Shown: positions 51,038 to 59,802 of the stretch, in pieces
Position numbering within the stretch: position 1 is the stretch's first letter
How the letters are laid out: each line of letters opens with the position of its first letter
NCBI RefSeq assembly: GCF_024518835.1
Contig: NZ_JANIGO010000003.1
Coordinates: 1-64,000 of the forward strand
Reading direction: 5' to 3'
DNA length: 64,000 bases
From: Limnobacter humi
GTDB taxonomy: Bacteria > Pseudomonadota > Gammaproteobacteria > Burkholderiales > Burkholderiaceae_B
Translations under genes and position numbers: made by a program
The notes under the pieces: generated by a model
Databases searched by the model: none
What the model was told of the DNA's origin: nothing
The model's input: only the letters and a program-made list of their open reading frames with translations

Positions 51038-52066
51038 TTACAGCTTGCTGGGGTCAAAGCCAGTGGCGTCGTACACTTGCTTGATGATGTCAGCGCCAAT
51101 GCGGGACTCCATCTTCTTGTGTACGGGCACCAGGGCTTTCTTGAATGCCAGGCGCTCAGCGGCTGTGGGCACATACACCTGGGTTTTTCCGGAAGCGATG
51201 ATGGCTTTTTTGTCTTCATCGTTTTTCTTTTTGGCAATCGAGTTGGCGTAGTCGGTGGCCTCTTTCATGGCTTGTTCCAACTGACCGCGCACATCGGCAG
51301 GCAGACCATCCCAGAACTTTTTGTTCACAATCACGGCATAACCGAGATAACCATGGTTGGTTTCGGTGATGTGGGATTGAACTTCATGCATTTTCTGGGT
51401 GTAGATGTTGGAGTACGGATTTTCTTGGCCATCAACAACACCGGTTTGCAGCGCCTGGTATACCTCAGAGAAAGCCAGCGCCTGAGGCAGTGCACCCAGT
51501 GTGCGCATTTGCTCTTCCAGAACCTTGGAAGACTGAATACGGAATTTTTTACCCTTCAGGTCTTCAGGCTTTTTCATGGGGTTGTTGGCGGAAAATACCT
51601 TGAAGCCGTTGTCCCAGAATGCCAAGCCCTTGATACCGCGGGGCTCCAGCTTGGCCATCAGTTCCTGGCCGACTTTACCCTGGGTCACGGCATGCAGGTC
51701 TTTGTAATCGTCAAAGATGTAAGGCAGGTCGAATACCTCAAATTCCTTGGCACCCAAGGGACCAAACTTGGCCAGTGAAGGGGCCAGCATTTGCACGGCA
51801 CCCACTTGCAGGGCTTCGACTTCCTCCTTGTCCTTGTACAGGGTGGAGTTGGCATACACCTCAACCTTCACCTTGCCTTTGGTCAGCTCACCCGCGCGCT
51901 TGGCAAAAAATTCAGCGGCCAGGCCTTTGGGAGTGTCCTGTGCAACCACATGGCTGAATTTGATGACGATGGGCTGTTGTGCATAAGCCGATGTACCCAG
52001 GGTTCCCAGAACGGCCACGGCAGCCACTTTCGAGAACATGGACAGGAATGTTTTATTGGAATTCAT
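51038..52066 (-). CDS. dctP: TRAP transporter solute-binding protein DctP
   Basis: The 342-residue protein has a signal peptide ending ...TSAYA and the DctP fold: IVIKFSHVVAQDTPKGLAAEFFAKRAGELTKGKVKVEVYANS at the start of the mature part, and the substrate-binding Arg in the FRIQSSKVLEEQMRTLGA region. It binds a C4-dicarboxylate or related acid in the periplasm. It is the first gene of dctPQM, 26 bp before dctQ. Confidence 0.95.
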   Translation of the reverse strand: MNSNKTFLSMFSKVAAVAVLGTLGTSAYAQQPIVIKFSHVVAQDTPKGLAAEFFAKRAGELTKGKVKVEVYANSTLYKDKEEVEALQVGAVQMLAPSLAKFGPLGAKEFEVFDLPYIFDDYKDLHAVTQGKVGQELMAKLEPRGIKGLAFWDNGFKVFSANNPMKKPEDLKGKKFRIQSSKVLEEQMRTLGALPQALAFSEVYQALQTGVVDGQENPYSNIYTQKMHEVQSHITETNHGYLGYAVIVNKKFWDGLPADVRGQLEQAMKEATDYANSIAKKKNDEDKKAIIASGKTQVYVPTAAERLAFKKALVPVHKKMESRIGADIIKQVYDATGFDPSKL

Positions 52067-52255
52067 ACTCGCTCCTTATCTTTGGTGTTGACAATTCAAC
52101 AGGCGCAGCTTATTCGCAGCAAGCCCTTGCGCGAACTGTGTCTTTCCACACTGTGTAAAACACGTAGCCATCCGGATTCGCGGGAGAATCAGGATTGACA
52201 GCGCGATGAACGCTGAAATAATGGGCGCCTTCCATCAACCGTTGAACACCATGCC

Positions 52256-53200
52256 ATGACCCAATTCGAGGTGTTGTCCCAAATTCTGGCCGTCACGGCA
52301 CCGGTGTTTTCTATGGTGGTGCTGGGTCTGTTGCTCAAGCGAATGGAATTGATCAATGAGCAGTTCATTCAAACGGCATCGGCCCTGGTGTTCAAGGCCA
52401 CCATGCCCACCCTCTTTTTTCTGTCCCTGTGGAAATCCGATATTCGGCATTCAGTGCAATTTGAGCTGCTGGCCATGTTTGGGATTAGCACTCTGCTTGG
52501 CTATCTGGCCAGCTGGTTGTGGGCCATGCGCAAGGTTACCCGTGCACAGCGGGGGGTGTTTGTGCAAGGCAGCTTCCGGGGCAATTGCGGCGTCATGAGC
52601 TTCGCACTGGCTTCCAGTTATTTCGGCGATTTTGGGTCCTCTGTGGGCGGTGTGCTGGCCGGTTTCAGCATTCTGATCTTCAATGTGCTGTCGGTGCTGG
52701 TGTTGTCGGTGTACAGCTCAACCCTGGAGTTTCGCTGGCGCAATGTGCTGAAGGAACTGGCCACCAATCCGCTGGTGGTGGCGGTGGTGCTGGGCATGGC
52801 GGCCAGTTGGTTCCAACTGGAGCTGCCTGTGTGGGTCAACAAATCAGCCAATTATTTTGCGGACCTCACTTTGCCGTTGGCGCTCATTTGCGTTGGGGGC
52901 ACTTTGTCGTGGTTTGCGGTGCGGGAGTCGGGGGTGGCTGCCATGCAGGCCAGCATGATCAAACTGCTGTTGTTGCCGGTGGGCGGTTGCCTGTTGGCCT
53001 GGCTGCTGGGATTTCGGGGGCGCGAATTGGTGATTCTCTGGGTGTTTCTGGCCAGCCCGACTGCTGCCGGTAGCTTTTCGATGGCCATGGGTGCGGGGGC
53101 GGACGGTCGACTGGCTGCCAACATCATCGCGCTTAGCACCTTTTTGTCGATCTTCACCGTCACCTTGGGCATGTACGGTTTAAGTGCCTTGGGCCATTGA
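52256..53200 (+). CDS. AEC-family transporter (auxin efflux carrier type)
   Basis: The 314-residue membrane protein has about ten helices and the AEC shape: GLLLKRMELINEQFIQTASALVFKATMPTLFFLSLW at the N terminus and GNCGVMSFALASSYFG in the middle. AEC carriers move malate, malonate or other small acids. It stands between dctP (divergent) and an MFS gene, in the organic-acid region. Confidence 0.85.
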   Translation: MTQFEVLSQILAVTAPVFSMVVLGLLLKRMELINEQFIQTASALVFKATMPTLFFLSLWKSDIRHSVQFELLAMFGISTLLGYLASWLWAMRKVTRAQRGVFVQGSFRGNCGVMSFALASSYFGDFGSSVGGVLAGFSILIFNVLSVLVLSVYSSTLEFRWRNVLKELATNPLVVAVVLGMAASWFQLELPVWVNKSANYFADLTLPLALICVGGTLSWFAVRESGVAAMQASMIKLLLLPVGGCLLAWLLGFRGRELVILWVFLASPTAAGSFSMAMGAGADGRLAANIIALSTFLSIFTVTLGMYGLSALGH

Positions 53201-53242
53201 GTACACTGAACCATCCTTTGTCCTGAGCCAAGCAGCAACCCC

Positions 53243-54475
53243 ATGCCTTCCAACCCAACACTGCAAAGCAACAGCCTGACCGCCTGGGAAAGAACCCTGT
53301 TGCTGGTGCTGGCCGGAATACAGTTCACGCACATTCTCGATTTCATGATCATGATGCCCCTGGGGCCACAACTGAAAGTGGCCTTTGGCATTACCGATGC
53401 ACAGTTTGGGCTGCTGGTGTCGGCTTACACCCTGTCGGCTGGTGTGTCGGGTTTAACAGCCACCACCTACATCGACCGGTTTGAACGCAAACGCTTGTTG
53501 TTAACCCTGTACGGCCTGTTTGCCCTGGCCACCCTGGCCTGCGGACTGGCACCGGGCTACAACACCCTGATGGTGGCCCGCGTGTTGGCGGGCTTGTTTG
53601 GTGGGGTGCTGTCTGCCATGGTGCAAACAATCGTTGGTGATCTCATCCCGTATGAACGCCGTGGCAAGGCCATGGGGGTGGTGATGACGTCCTTCTCGGT
53701 GTCCACCGTGCTGGGCGTGCCGGCCAGCCTGTTGATTGCCAACCACAGCAGTTGGCACATGCCGTTTTTCCTGATCGCTGCGCTCAGTGCCGTGTTTGGC
53801 GGCATCGGCGTGAGAGCCATTCCAACCCTGAATGGCCATGTGGCCGGAAACCGGTCTCAGGGTGTGGGTTATGCCATCTCGGAAGTGTTGCGGGATGCCA
53901 ATCACTGGACAGCCTTCGCATTCAGTTTTTGCCTGATCTTTGCAGGCTTTTCCATCATCCCGTACATCACGCTGTACATGAGCAGCAACGGCGGGTTGAG
54001 CGCTGATGAAATTCCGCTCATGTACCTGGCTGGTGGCGCTGCAACGTTGCTCAGTGCCCAATGGATTGGACGGCTTTGTGACAGGCTTGGGAAGCAGACC
54101 ATGTTGACCCGGGTCACCTTGCTGTCGATGATGCCCATGCTGGCGATCACCGTGTCTGGTGGTCTGCCACTGTGGGCCATTCTGCTGATCAGCACCGCCT
54201 TTTTTGTGCTGGTCAGCGGGCGGATGATTCCGGGCATGGCTTTGGTCACCGCCGCCGCCAACCCCACCTATCGGGGAACGTTCATGACCCTGAATTCATC
54301 GGTGCAATCGGCTTCGATGGGTGTGGCAGCCTTGGTGGGTGGACACGTGATTTCCCGCAACCCAGCGGGTCTGATTGAACACTACTGGGTGTGTGCCGTG
54401 ATTGCACTGGTGATGAACCTGCTGGCTGTCGTTCTGGCGCGCCGCATGAACACCCACAGCAGCCTGAAACCCTGA
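53243..54475 (+). CDS. MFS transporter, DHA1 type
   Basis: The 410-residue protein has 12 helices and the MFS loop motif in DRFERKRLLLTLYGLFALATLACGLAPGYNTLMVARVLAGLFGG, with FTHILDFMIMMPLGPQL in the first helix. These resemble arabinose-efflux-like drug or sugar exporters. It follows the AEC gene by 42 bp and is convergent with a tiny gene that ends 4 bp away. Confidence 0.88.
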   Translation: MPSNPTLQSNSLTAWERTLLLVLAGIQFTHILDFMIMMPLGPQLKVAFGITDAQFGLLVSAYTLSAGVSGLTATTYIDRFERKRLLLTLYGLFALATLACGLAPGYNTLMVARVLAGLFGGVLSAMVQTIVGDLIPYERRGKAMGVVMTSFSVSTVLGVPASLLIANHSSWHMPFFLIAALSAVFGGIGVRAIPTLNGHVAGNRSQGVGYAISEVLRDANHWTAFAFSFCLIFAGFSIIPYITLYMSSNGGLSADEIPLMYLAGGAATLLSAQWIGRLCDRLGKQTMLTRVTLLSMMPMLAITVSGGLPLWAILLISTAFFVLVSGRMIPGMALVTAAANPTYRGTFMTLNSSVQSASMGVAALVGGHVISRNPAGLIEHYWVCAVIALVMNLLAVVLARRMNTHSSLKP

Positions 54476-54479
54476 GACC

Positions 54480-54647
54480 TTAACGGGCGGACTCCAGCCT
54501 GCGAATGATGGAGGAGACCACCAGGCGAACGCCCTTGAGCTCCTTGCCTTCCAAGGGAAATTTTTCCTTGAACTCTTTGTCTTTGGCCATCTCATCCAGT
54601 TTGAGCTCAACTTCCTTGAGCAAATCCAGTTGCTGCTTTGTGGACAT
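54480..54647 (-). CDS. 55-residue coiled-coil-like small protein
   Basis: The frame reads MSTKQQLDLLKEVELKLDEM at its start and ends with SIIRRLESAR, a Lys/Glu/Leu-rich sequence likely to form one or two helices. Its ribosome site GCAGGTG stands 7 bp before the ATG. It ends 4 bp from the converging MFS gene. I do not recognise a family; charge and length suggest a small DNA- or protein-binding helix pair. It is too short for many gene finders. Confidence 0.7.
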   Translation of the reverse strand: MSTKQQLDLLKEVELKLDEMAKDKEFKEKFPLEGKELKGVRLVVSSIIRRLESAR

Positions 54648-54760
54648 GGTGCACCTGCGCTGTTTTCAAGTTACGCGAAATATACACGCGATGCAGTTTG
54701 TGTAGCGTGACATTTCAGTGACAGTTTTGTGACAAACCGGCGGTGGTTGTTTACTCAGGC

Positions 54761-54777
54761 TGTGTCAAATTGAAACA
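54761..54777. promoter_or_regulatory. Activator site upstream of the second quinoprotein
   Basis: TGTGTCAAATTGAAACA matches 14 of 17 positions of the reference 17-mer, including an intact right half-site. It lies 20 bp from the -24 element, as close as the pqqA site. Confidence 0.6.
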
Positions 54778-54796
54778 CCGCCACCACATGCCGGCA

Positions 54797-54811
54797 TGGA
54801 GTGCGAATTGC
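54797..54811 (+). promoter_or_regulatory. Sigma-54-like promoter of the second quinoprotein
   Basis: TGGAGTGCGAATTGC followed by T has the GG and GC at the correct 10-bp spacing but lacks the CAC of the -24 element. Its position rules out the GTG at 54801 as the start codon and supports the ATG at 54846. Confidence 0.55.
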
Positions 54812-54845
54812 TTGGTGGTCTGCATTGCACGTTGGAGTTCGATGG

Positions 54846-56624
54846 ATGCGTCACGCCCGGTTCACTTCGCTATTTGTTGCCTTGTTCACTGCCCTGGTCG
54901 CAACAACCCCGTATGCCCAGGTTCAGTCGGCTGATTGGCCGATGTTTGGCGGCGACTGGCTGCACCAACGCCATGTTCACCAATCTGCCATCACACCAGC
55001 CAATGTGGATCGTTTGGTGGAGGCATGGTCGGTGGATACGGGCATCGACGCCAGCTTCCAAGCCACACCGATTGTGGTGGACGGCATCATGGTGGTTTCA
55101 CTGCCCTTTAACCATGTCATGGCCATGAATGCTGCGACTGGCGAAGTGCTGTGGAAATACACCCATGAACGCCTGAAAAACCGGCCGCTGTGCTGCGGTC
55201 CAGCAAACCGCGGTGTGGCCGTGCATGGCGGGAAGGTGTTCATGGGCACGGTGGACAGCCGCTTGATTGCGCTCGATTTCCGCACTGGCCAGACAATGTG
55301 GGACGTGGACGTGACCGGGGGCGAGCAAGGTGTGCAGGAAGAGGTGAGCGCACTGCAGGGGCAAATGACAACGGAGCCGGGCAAACGGGAAGTGTCTGGT
55401 GCGTCTGGCGCAGGCATCAACATGGCACCCATGGTGTATGGGGGCAACGTGATTGTCGGCATCACCGGGGTTGGTTATGGGCTCCACCTCGATTCACCCG
55501 ACCCGAATGCGCCCTTGGGCGCGGTGGTGGGGATTGCGGGGAATTATGGTCGCCGGGGCTTCATGGCGGCATTTGATGAGCAAACTGGGGCGTTGGTGTG
55601 GAAGTTTGACACGGTGCCAGACCAGGGCTGGGAGGGCCGGTTTGTGACCCACACGCCTGATGGTGTCAAACTGCCGCGAAACATTGCGCAGGAAAAAACC
55701 CAATTGGCGCAACACGCCCAGGCCTGGAAATATGGCGGCGGTTCATCCTGGAGCACACCGGCCATCGACCGGAAAAACGGCCTTTTGTACTTTGGCACGG
55801 GAAATCCATCTCCACAAATGGAGGGGTCTTCACGCCCCGGGGATAACTTGTACACCACCTCACTGGTGGCGTTGGATGCCAACACGGGTGAACTGAAATG
55901 GTTTTATCAACAAGTGCCCCATGATTTGTGGGGCTATGACGTGGCCAGCCCACCTGTGTTGTTCACAGCCCGTGTGAATGGTGTACCAATACCAGCCGTT
56001 GGACAGGCAGGCAAAACGGGTTGGTTTTATGCATTCAACCGCCTGAACGGAAAACTGTTGTACAAGAGCGAGCCCTTTGTGCCGCAACACAACATGTTTG
56101 CCCTGCCCACCCGGGAGGGAACGGTGATTTACCCCGGCGTGGTGGGTGGGAGCAATTGGTCGCCAGTGTCGGTGGATGAGAAACGCCGGCTGGTGTACAT
56201 CGCAGGCATGCATTGGCCCGTGAAATACCAGTTGCACGAGCTGCCGCCCAAAGATGGTAAACCCGGTTTGAAATACTCGAGCATGAGCCCGATGGAAGAT
56301 GGCTCCAAATACGGACTGCTCACGGCCATTCACATCGATACGGGCAAAAAGGTGTGGCAGCACAAGGTGAAGGACCCCATGATTGGTGGGGTGCTGAGCA
56401 CCGACAGTGGCCTGGTGTTTTCAGGCGAAGGCAGCGGTGAGCTGTTTGCATTGGATGCCCGAAATGGCCAGCGCTTGTGGGAGGCCAAAAACGATGCTGG
56501 GGTGAACGCACCTGCAGTGAGTTACACCGTGAATGGCGAGCAATACATTGCCGTGGCCATTGGTGGAAACAAGCTGTTTGGCTACACACAAGGCCACACC
56601 GTGCGGGCCTGGAAGTTGCGTTGA
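54846..56624 (+). CDS. PQQ-type quinoprotein dehydrogenase lacking canonical catalytic residues
   Basis: The 592-residue exported protein (signal ending TTPYAQ) has propeller repeats (ATGEVLWKYTHERLK; NTGELKWFYQQVPHD) and the vicinal disulfide C116-C117 (LCCGPANRG). Two normal PQQ-enzyme residues are missing. The catalytic W-D motif is W362-G363-Y364-D365, so the base Asp is Gly with only the +2 Asp retained, and the metal-binding Glu region reads TGVGYG in place of GGEFG. N320 (GTGNP) is kept. It could use another mechanism, be a distinct subfamily or be inactive. The gene lies just ahead of a Fur-box operon and has a sigma-54-like promoter. Confidence 0.8.
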   Translation: MRHARFTSLFVALFTALVATTPYAQVQSADWPMFGGDWLHQRHVHQSAITPANVDRLVEAWSVDTGIDASFQATPIVVDGIMVVSLPFNHVMAMNAATGEVLWKYTHERLKNRPLCCGPANRGVAVHGGKVFMGTVDSRLIALDFRTGQTMWDVDVTGGEQGVQEEVSALQGQMTTEPGKREVSGASGAGINMAPMVYGGNVIVGITGVGYGLHLDSPDPNAPLGAVVGIAGNYGRRGFMAAFDEQTGALVWKFDTVPDQGWEGRFVTHTPDGVKLPRNIAQEKTQLAQHAQAWKYGGGSSWSTPAIDRKNGLLYFGTGNPSPQMEGSSRPGDNLYTTSLVALDANTGELKWFYQQVPHDLWGYDVASPPVLFTARVNGVPIPAVGQAGKTGWFYAFNRLNGKLLYKSEPFVPQHNMFALPTREGTVIYPGVVGGSNWSPVSVDEKRRLVYIAGMHWPVKYQLHELPPKDGKPGLKYSSMSPMEDGSKYGLLTAIHIDTGKKVWQHKVKDPMIGGVLSTDSGLVFSGEGSGELFALDARNGQRLWEAKNDAGVNAPAVSYTVNGEQYIAVAIGGNKLFGYTQGHTVRAWKLR

Positions 56625-56667
56625 GCGCTAAAAACCGTGTTGAACTTGCGAAGTCGAACAGTATTAA

Positions 56668-56688
56668 AATATAATCATTCTCATTCGC
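56668..56688 (-). promoter_or_regulatory. Candidate Fur box
   Basis: On the minus strand AATGAGAATGATTATATT reads like the Fur-box core of TonB-receptor genes (AATGAGAATGATTATT). It lies about 25-45 bp upstream of the di-heme peroxidase start. Repression by Fe-Fur would limit the operon to iron starvation. Confidence 0.65.
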
Positions 56689-56712
56689 GTTATTCTTCGC
56701 ACTATAAAAATC

Positions 56713-57969
56713 ATGCTTTCAAGGCACACGGGCAAAACGGGCGGCATCCGGCAGATGCAGCCTGCGCGGCGCAAGTCGCCCATTTATTTCACCCTGCGAG
56801 CCACTGCAACCCTCGGTGTGTTGCTATTGGTCGGTTGTGGCGGCGGTTCTTCAGGAACTGCATCAGCCGGCGCATCCGTGCAAGCCAATGAGCTCAGCCC
56901 TGCGGCCAAACTGGGTGAACAGATCTTCCGGGACCCCAGCTTGTCAGCATCGGGGCAACTGTCATGCGCCACGTGCCATGACCCAGCCAACGCCCATGCC
57001 CCAACCAACAATCTGGCCGTTCAGTTGGGCGGCCCTACCCTCGCCACAGCCGGTGGGCGAGCTGTGCCTTCCCTTCGCTACTTGAGCACAGTCACTCCGG
57101 CCTTTCACTTCGAGAGTGACGGCACACCAGTGGGTGGCTTTAATCGGGATGGCCGCGCACAAACCCTGGCGGACCAGGCAGCACGGCCCATTTTGGCGGC
57201 CAACGAAATGGCCAATGCCAGCAAGGCAGACTTCATCAACAAACTGAAAGTGGCACCGTATGCCGAGCAATTCCGGCAGGTGTTTGGCGCAGGCATTTTT
57301 GACAACCCAGACGATGCGTTTGCACGAGCACTGCTCGCCATTCAGCGCTATGAAATTGAAGACCCAGACTTTGCACCCTTCGATTCGAAGTATGATTTTT
57401 TCCTGGCCGGGAGAGCGAACCTGAGCCCGGCTGAATTGCGGGGTTTGGCGTTGTTCAACAACCCCAACAAAGGCAACTGCGCGGCGTGTCATCCCAGTGC
57501 CAAGGGCACTGACGGATCGTCGCCCCTGTTCACCGATTTCACTTACGACAATTTGGGTGTTCCCCGCAACCCGGACATTCCAGCCAACAACGACCCCGCC
57601 TACTTCGATTTGGGCCTGTGCAGCCGGGATGACCTCAGCAACCGCACTGACTTGTGCGGCGCCTTCAAGGTGCCGACGCTGCGCAATGTGGCCACACGGC
57701 GGGTGTTTTTCCACAACGGGCAATTCAAAACCCTGCGGGATGCGCTGCGCTTTTATGTGCGGCGAGACACCAACCCGGAAGAGTTTTATCCGCTGGTGGG
57801 TGGTGTACCCGACAAATTCAACGATTTGCCAATGGCCTATCGCGGGAATGTGAACACCACAGAAGCCCCTTACAACCGGGGCCAAGGCCAGCAGCCCGCG
57901 CTGTCTGAAGCCGAAATCGACGACCTCATCCAATTCTTGAACACGCTCACCGACGGATACCAGCCATGA
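56713..57969 (+). CDS. Di-heme cytochrome c peroxidase/MauG-family lipoprotein
   Basis: The 418-residue protein has a lipoprotein signal with cysteine near residue 42 (LLLVGCGGGSSG) and two heme motifs: C85-A-T-C-H and a later CAACHPSAKG. The spacing and the stretch FNRDGRAQTLADQAARPILAANEMAN match bacterial di-heme peroxidases and MauG-like enzymes. The start is at 56713; an in-frame ATG at 56755 also gives a lipoprotein signal. It is the first gene of a coupled operon with a porin, an FMN-binding protein, ApbE and a membrane protein, so it may be an electron-transfer or maturation step there. Confidence 0.85.
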   Translation: MLSRHTGKTGGIRQMQPARRKSPIYFTLRATATLGVLLLVGCGGGSSGTASAGASVQANELSPAAKLGEQIFRDPSLSASGQLSCATCHDPANAHAPTNNLAVQLGGPTLATAGGRAVPSLRYLSTVTPAFHFESDGTPVGGFNRDGRAQTLADQAARPILAANEMANASKADFINKLKVAPYAEQFRQVFGAGIFDNPDDAFARALLAIQRYEIEDPDFAPFDSKYDFFLAGRANLSPAELRGLALFNNPNKGNCAACHPSAKGTDGSSPLFTDFTYDNLGVPRNPDIPANNDPAYFDLGLCSRDDLSNRTDLCGAFKVPTLRNVATRRVFFHNGQFKTLRDALRFYVRRDTNPEEFYPLVGGVPDKFNDLPMAYRGNVNTTEAPYNRGQGQQPALSEAEIDDLIQFLNTLTDGYQP

Positions 57970-59258
57970 ACAAAACCTGGATTGCCCTTTCCCTGACCGC
58001 CTTGTTGCCGGCTGTTGCACAAGCTTCCGAAGCCGAGCTGCTGGAGAAAATCAACAAGCTGGCAGCACAGGTGGAAAGCCTGCGCGCAGAACTGAACGAA
58101 ACCCGTCAAAAAGCGGTGGCGCTGGAGCAGAGCCAGAATCAGGTCATCCAAAACCAGGTGGAAACACAGGCTGTACTGGCAACGGCCCAGCAAGCCAAAC
58201 CGTCTGACACGGTGATCACTGGTTATGGCGAAATCAACCTCAACCGCCCCATCCACGACCGCAGCAAAACCCAGGCCGATGTGGCCCGCGCCGTGATTGG
58301 GTTCCAACACCGGTTTGATGAAAAAACGAAACTGGTGACCGAGCTGGAATGGGAACATGCGGTGGTGTCCAGTGGCGACCAGGGCGAGACAGCGGTGGAG
58401 CAACTGTATGTGGAACGGGAGCTGACACCAGGCATGCAAGCCAAAGCGGGGCTGTTTCTGATTCCATCGGGCCTGCTGAACACCAACCATGAGCCCACTG
58501 CCTACTATGGTGTCGAACGCAATTTTGTGGAAACTGCCATCATCCCCAGTACCTGGCGTGAAGTGGGTGTGGGCTTGAGCAATGCATTTGACAATGGCAT
58601 CAGCACTGAGGTGGGCATTACCACTGGTTTCAACTTGAACAAGTGGGATTTCAGCGGTGCATCGGAAGGCAAAGCCTCACCCCTGGGCAGCATCCACCAG
58701 GAAGGCCAATTGGCCGCTGCTGGCGACCTGGCTGTGTACGGTGCGGTGAACTGGCGTGGTGTTCCCGGCTTGCAATTGGGTGGCTCGGTATTTACGGGCG
58801 GCGCAGCGCAAGCACAACCGGGCTTTGCTGCCAGCAATGCACGGGTTACCCTGTGGGAAACCCATGGCCGCTACAACCCGGGGGCACTGGACCTGTCTGC
58901 GCTGTTTGCACGCGGCACCATCAGCGACACGGCGGCCCTGAACCTGGCCAACGCCGGCAGCGCAACACCGGTTCCATCTTCATTTCAAGGCTGGTACACC
59001 CAGGCCGCTTATCAGGTTTGGCAGTCTGGCGATTATCGCCTGAGCCCCTTTGTGCGTTACGAACGCTTCAACACCGGCCGAACCTTTGAAGCCATGCCTG
59101 CTGGCCTGGCCAACCTGCCCGACGCCGAACAGAAGGTCGCTACCGTGGGTGCCAATTTCCGGATTGGCGAGGGCGTGGTGCTGAAGGCCGACTACCAACG
59201 CTTTTCGCAAAACAGGAACCTCGACCGGTTTGACTTGGGCGTGGGTTATTCATTCTGA
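57966..59258 (+). CDS. Outer-membrane porin with an N-terminal coiled coil
   Basis: The 430-residue protein has a signal peptide (MNKTWIALSLTALLPAVAQA), a coiled-coil segment (residues about 22-65, EAELLEKINKLAAQVESLRA), then beta strands and a C-terminal FDLGVGYSF. The layout recalls DcaP/OprO-like porins whose N-terminal coiled coil trimerises. It overlaps the peroxidase stop by 4 bp and may give the operon its outer-membrane passage. Confidence 0.8.
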   Translation: MNKTWIALSLTALLPAVAQASEAELLEKINKLAAQVESLRAELNETRQKAVALEQSQNQVIQNQVETQAVLATAQQAKPSDTVITGYGEINLNRPIHDRSKTQADVARAVIGFQHRFDEKTKLVTELEWEHAVVSSGDQGETAVEQLYVERELTPGMQAKAGLFLIPSGLLNTNHEPTAYYGVERNFVETAIIPSTWREVGVGLSNAFDNGISTEVGITTGFNLNKWDFSGASEGKASPLGSIHQEGQLAAAGDLAVYGAVNWRGVPGLQLGGSVFTGGAAQAQPGFAASNARVTLWETHGRYNPGALDLSALFARGTISDTAALNLANAGSATPVPSSFQGWYTQAAYQVWQSGDYRLSPFVRYERFNTGRTFEAMPAGLANLPDAEQKVATVGANFRIGEGVVLKADYQRFSQNRNLDRFDLGVGYSF

Positions 59259-59268
59259 GGACTGCACC

Positions 59269-59802
59269 GTGAACTTGAAAACAGGCTTGGCTTTGTGCAG
59301 TGCGCTGGCCTACGAGCAAGTGCACGCCGTGCAATACCTCAGTGTTGAACAGGCCCAAAAGGCCTTGTTCCCGGAGGCCACCAACTTTGCACAACAAGAC
59401 TGGTTACTCACACCCAGCCAGGCACAGGACGTCCAGAAACGCTCTGGGCAAATGCCACGCGCCATGCACCTGCGGGTTTTTCAAGCCTGGCAAGGTGAAC
59501 ATCCACTGGGTTATGTGGTGCTGGATTCGGTCATTGGAAAGTTCGACTTGATTGATTATGCAGTGGCGATTGGTGCCGATGGTGCCGTTCGTCAGCTGGA
59601 GATTTTGACCTATCGGGAAAGCCATGGCTTTGAAATCCGCAATGCCGCTTGGCGGGCACAGTTTGCCGGCAAAACAGTGTTGAGTGATTTGCAAATCGGG
59701 CACGGCATTGCCAACATCAGCGGTGCAACCCTGTCATGTACACACGTGACGGATGGCGTGCGTCGCATCGCGGCGACAGCCCAAGTGGTACTGCGCAAAT
59801 GA
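59269..59802 (+). CDS. FMN-binding (FMN_bind) redox protein, flavinylation target
   Basis: The 177-residue protein begins at GTG (59269) with GAGG upstream and has a short hydrophobic leader. The motif near residue 150, ISGATLSCTH, contains S-G-A-T-x-S, the flavin-attachment site to which ApbE links FMN through the phosphate on Ser156 or Thr154. Covalent FMN would make it an extracytoplasmic one-electron relay. Its stop overlaps the ApbE start (ATGA). Confidence 0.85.
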   Translation: MNLKTGLALCSALAYEQVHAVQYLSVEQAQKALFPEATNFAQQDWLLTPSQAQDVQKRSGQMPRAMHLRVFQAWQGEHPLGYVVLDSVIGKFDLIDYAVAIGADGAVRQLEILTYRESHGFEIRNAAWRAQFAGKTVLSDLQIGHGIANISGATLSCTHVTDGVRRIAATAQVVLRK

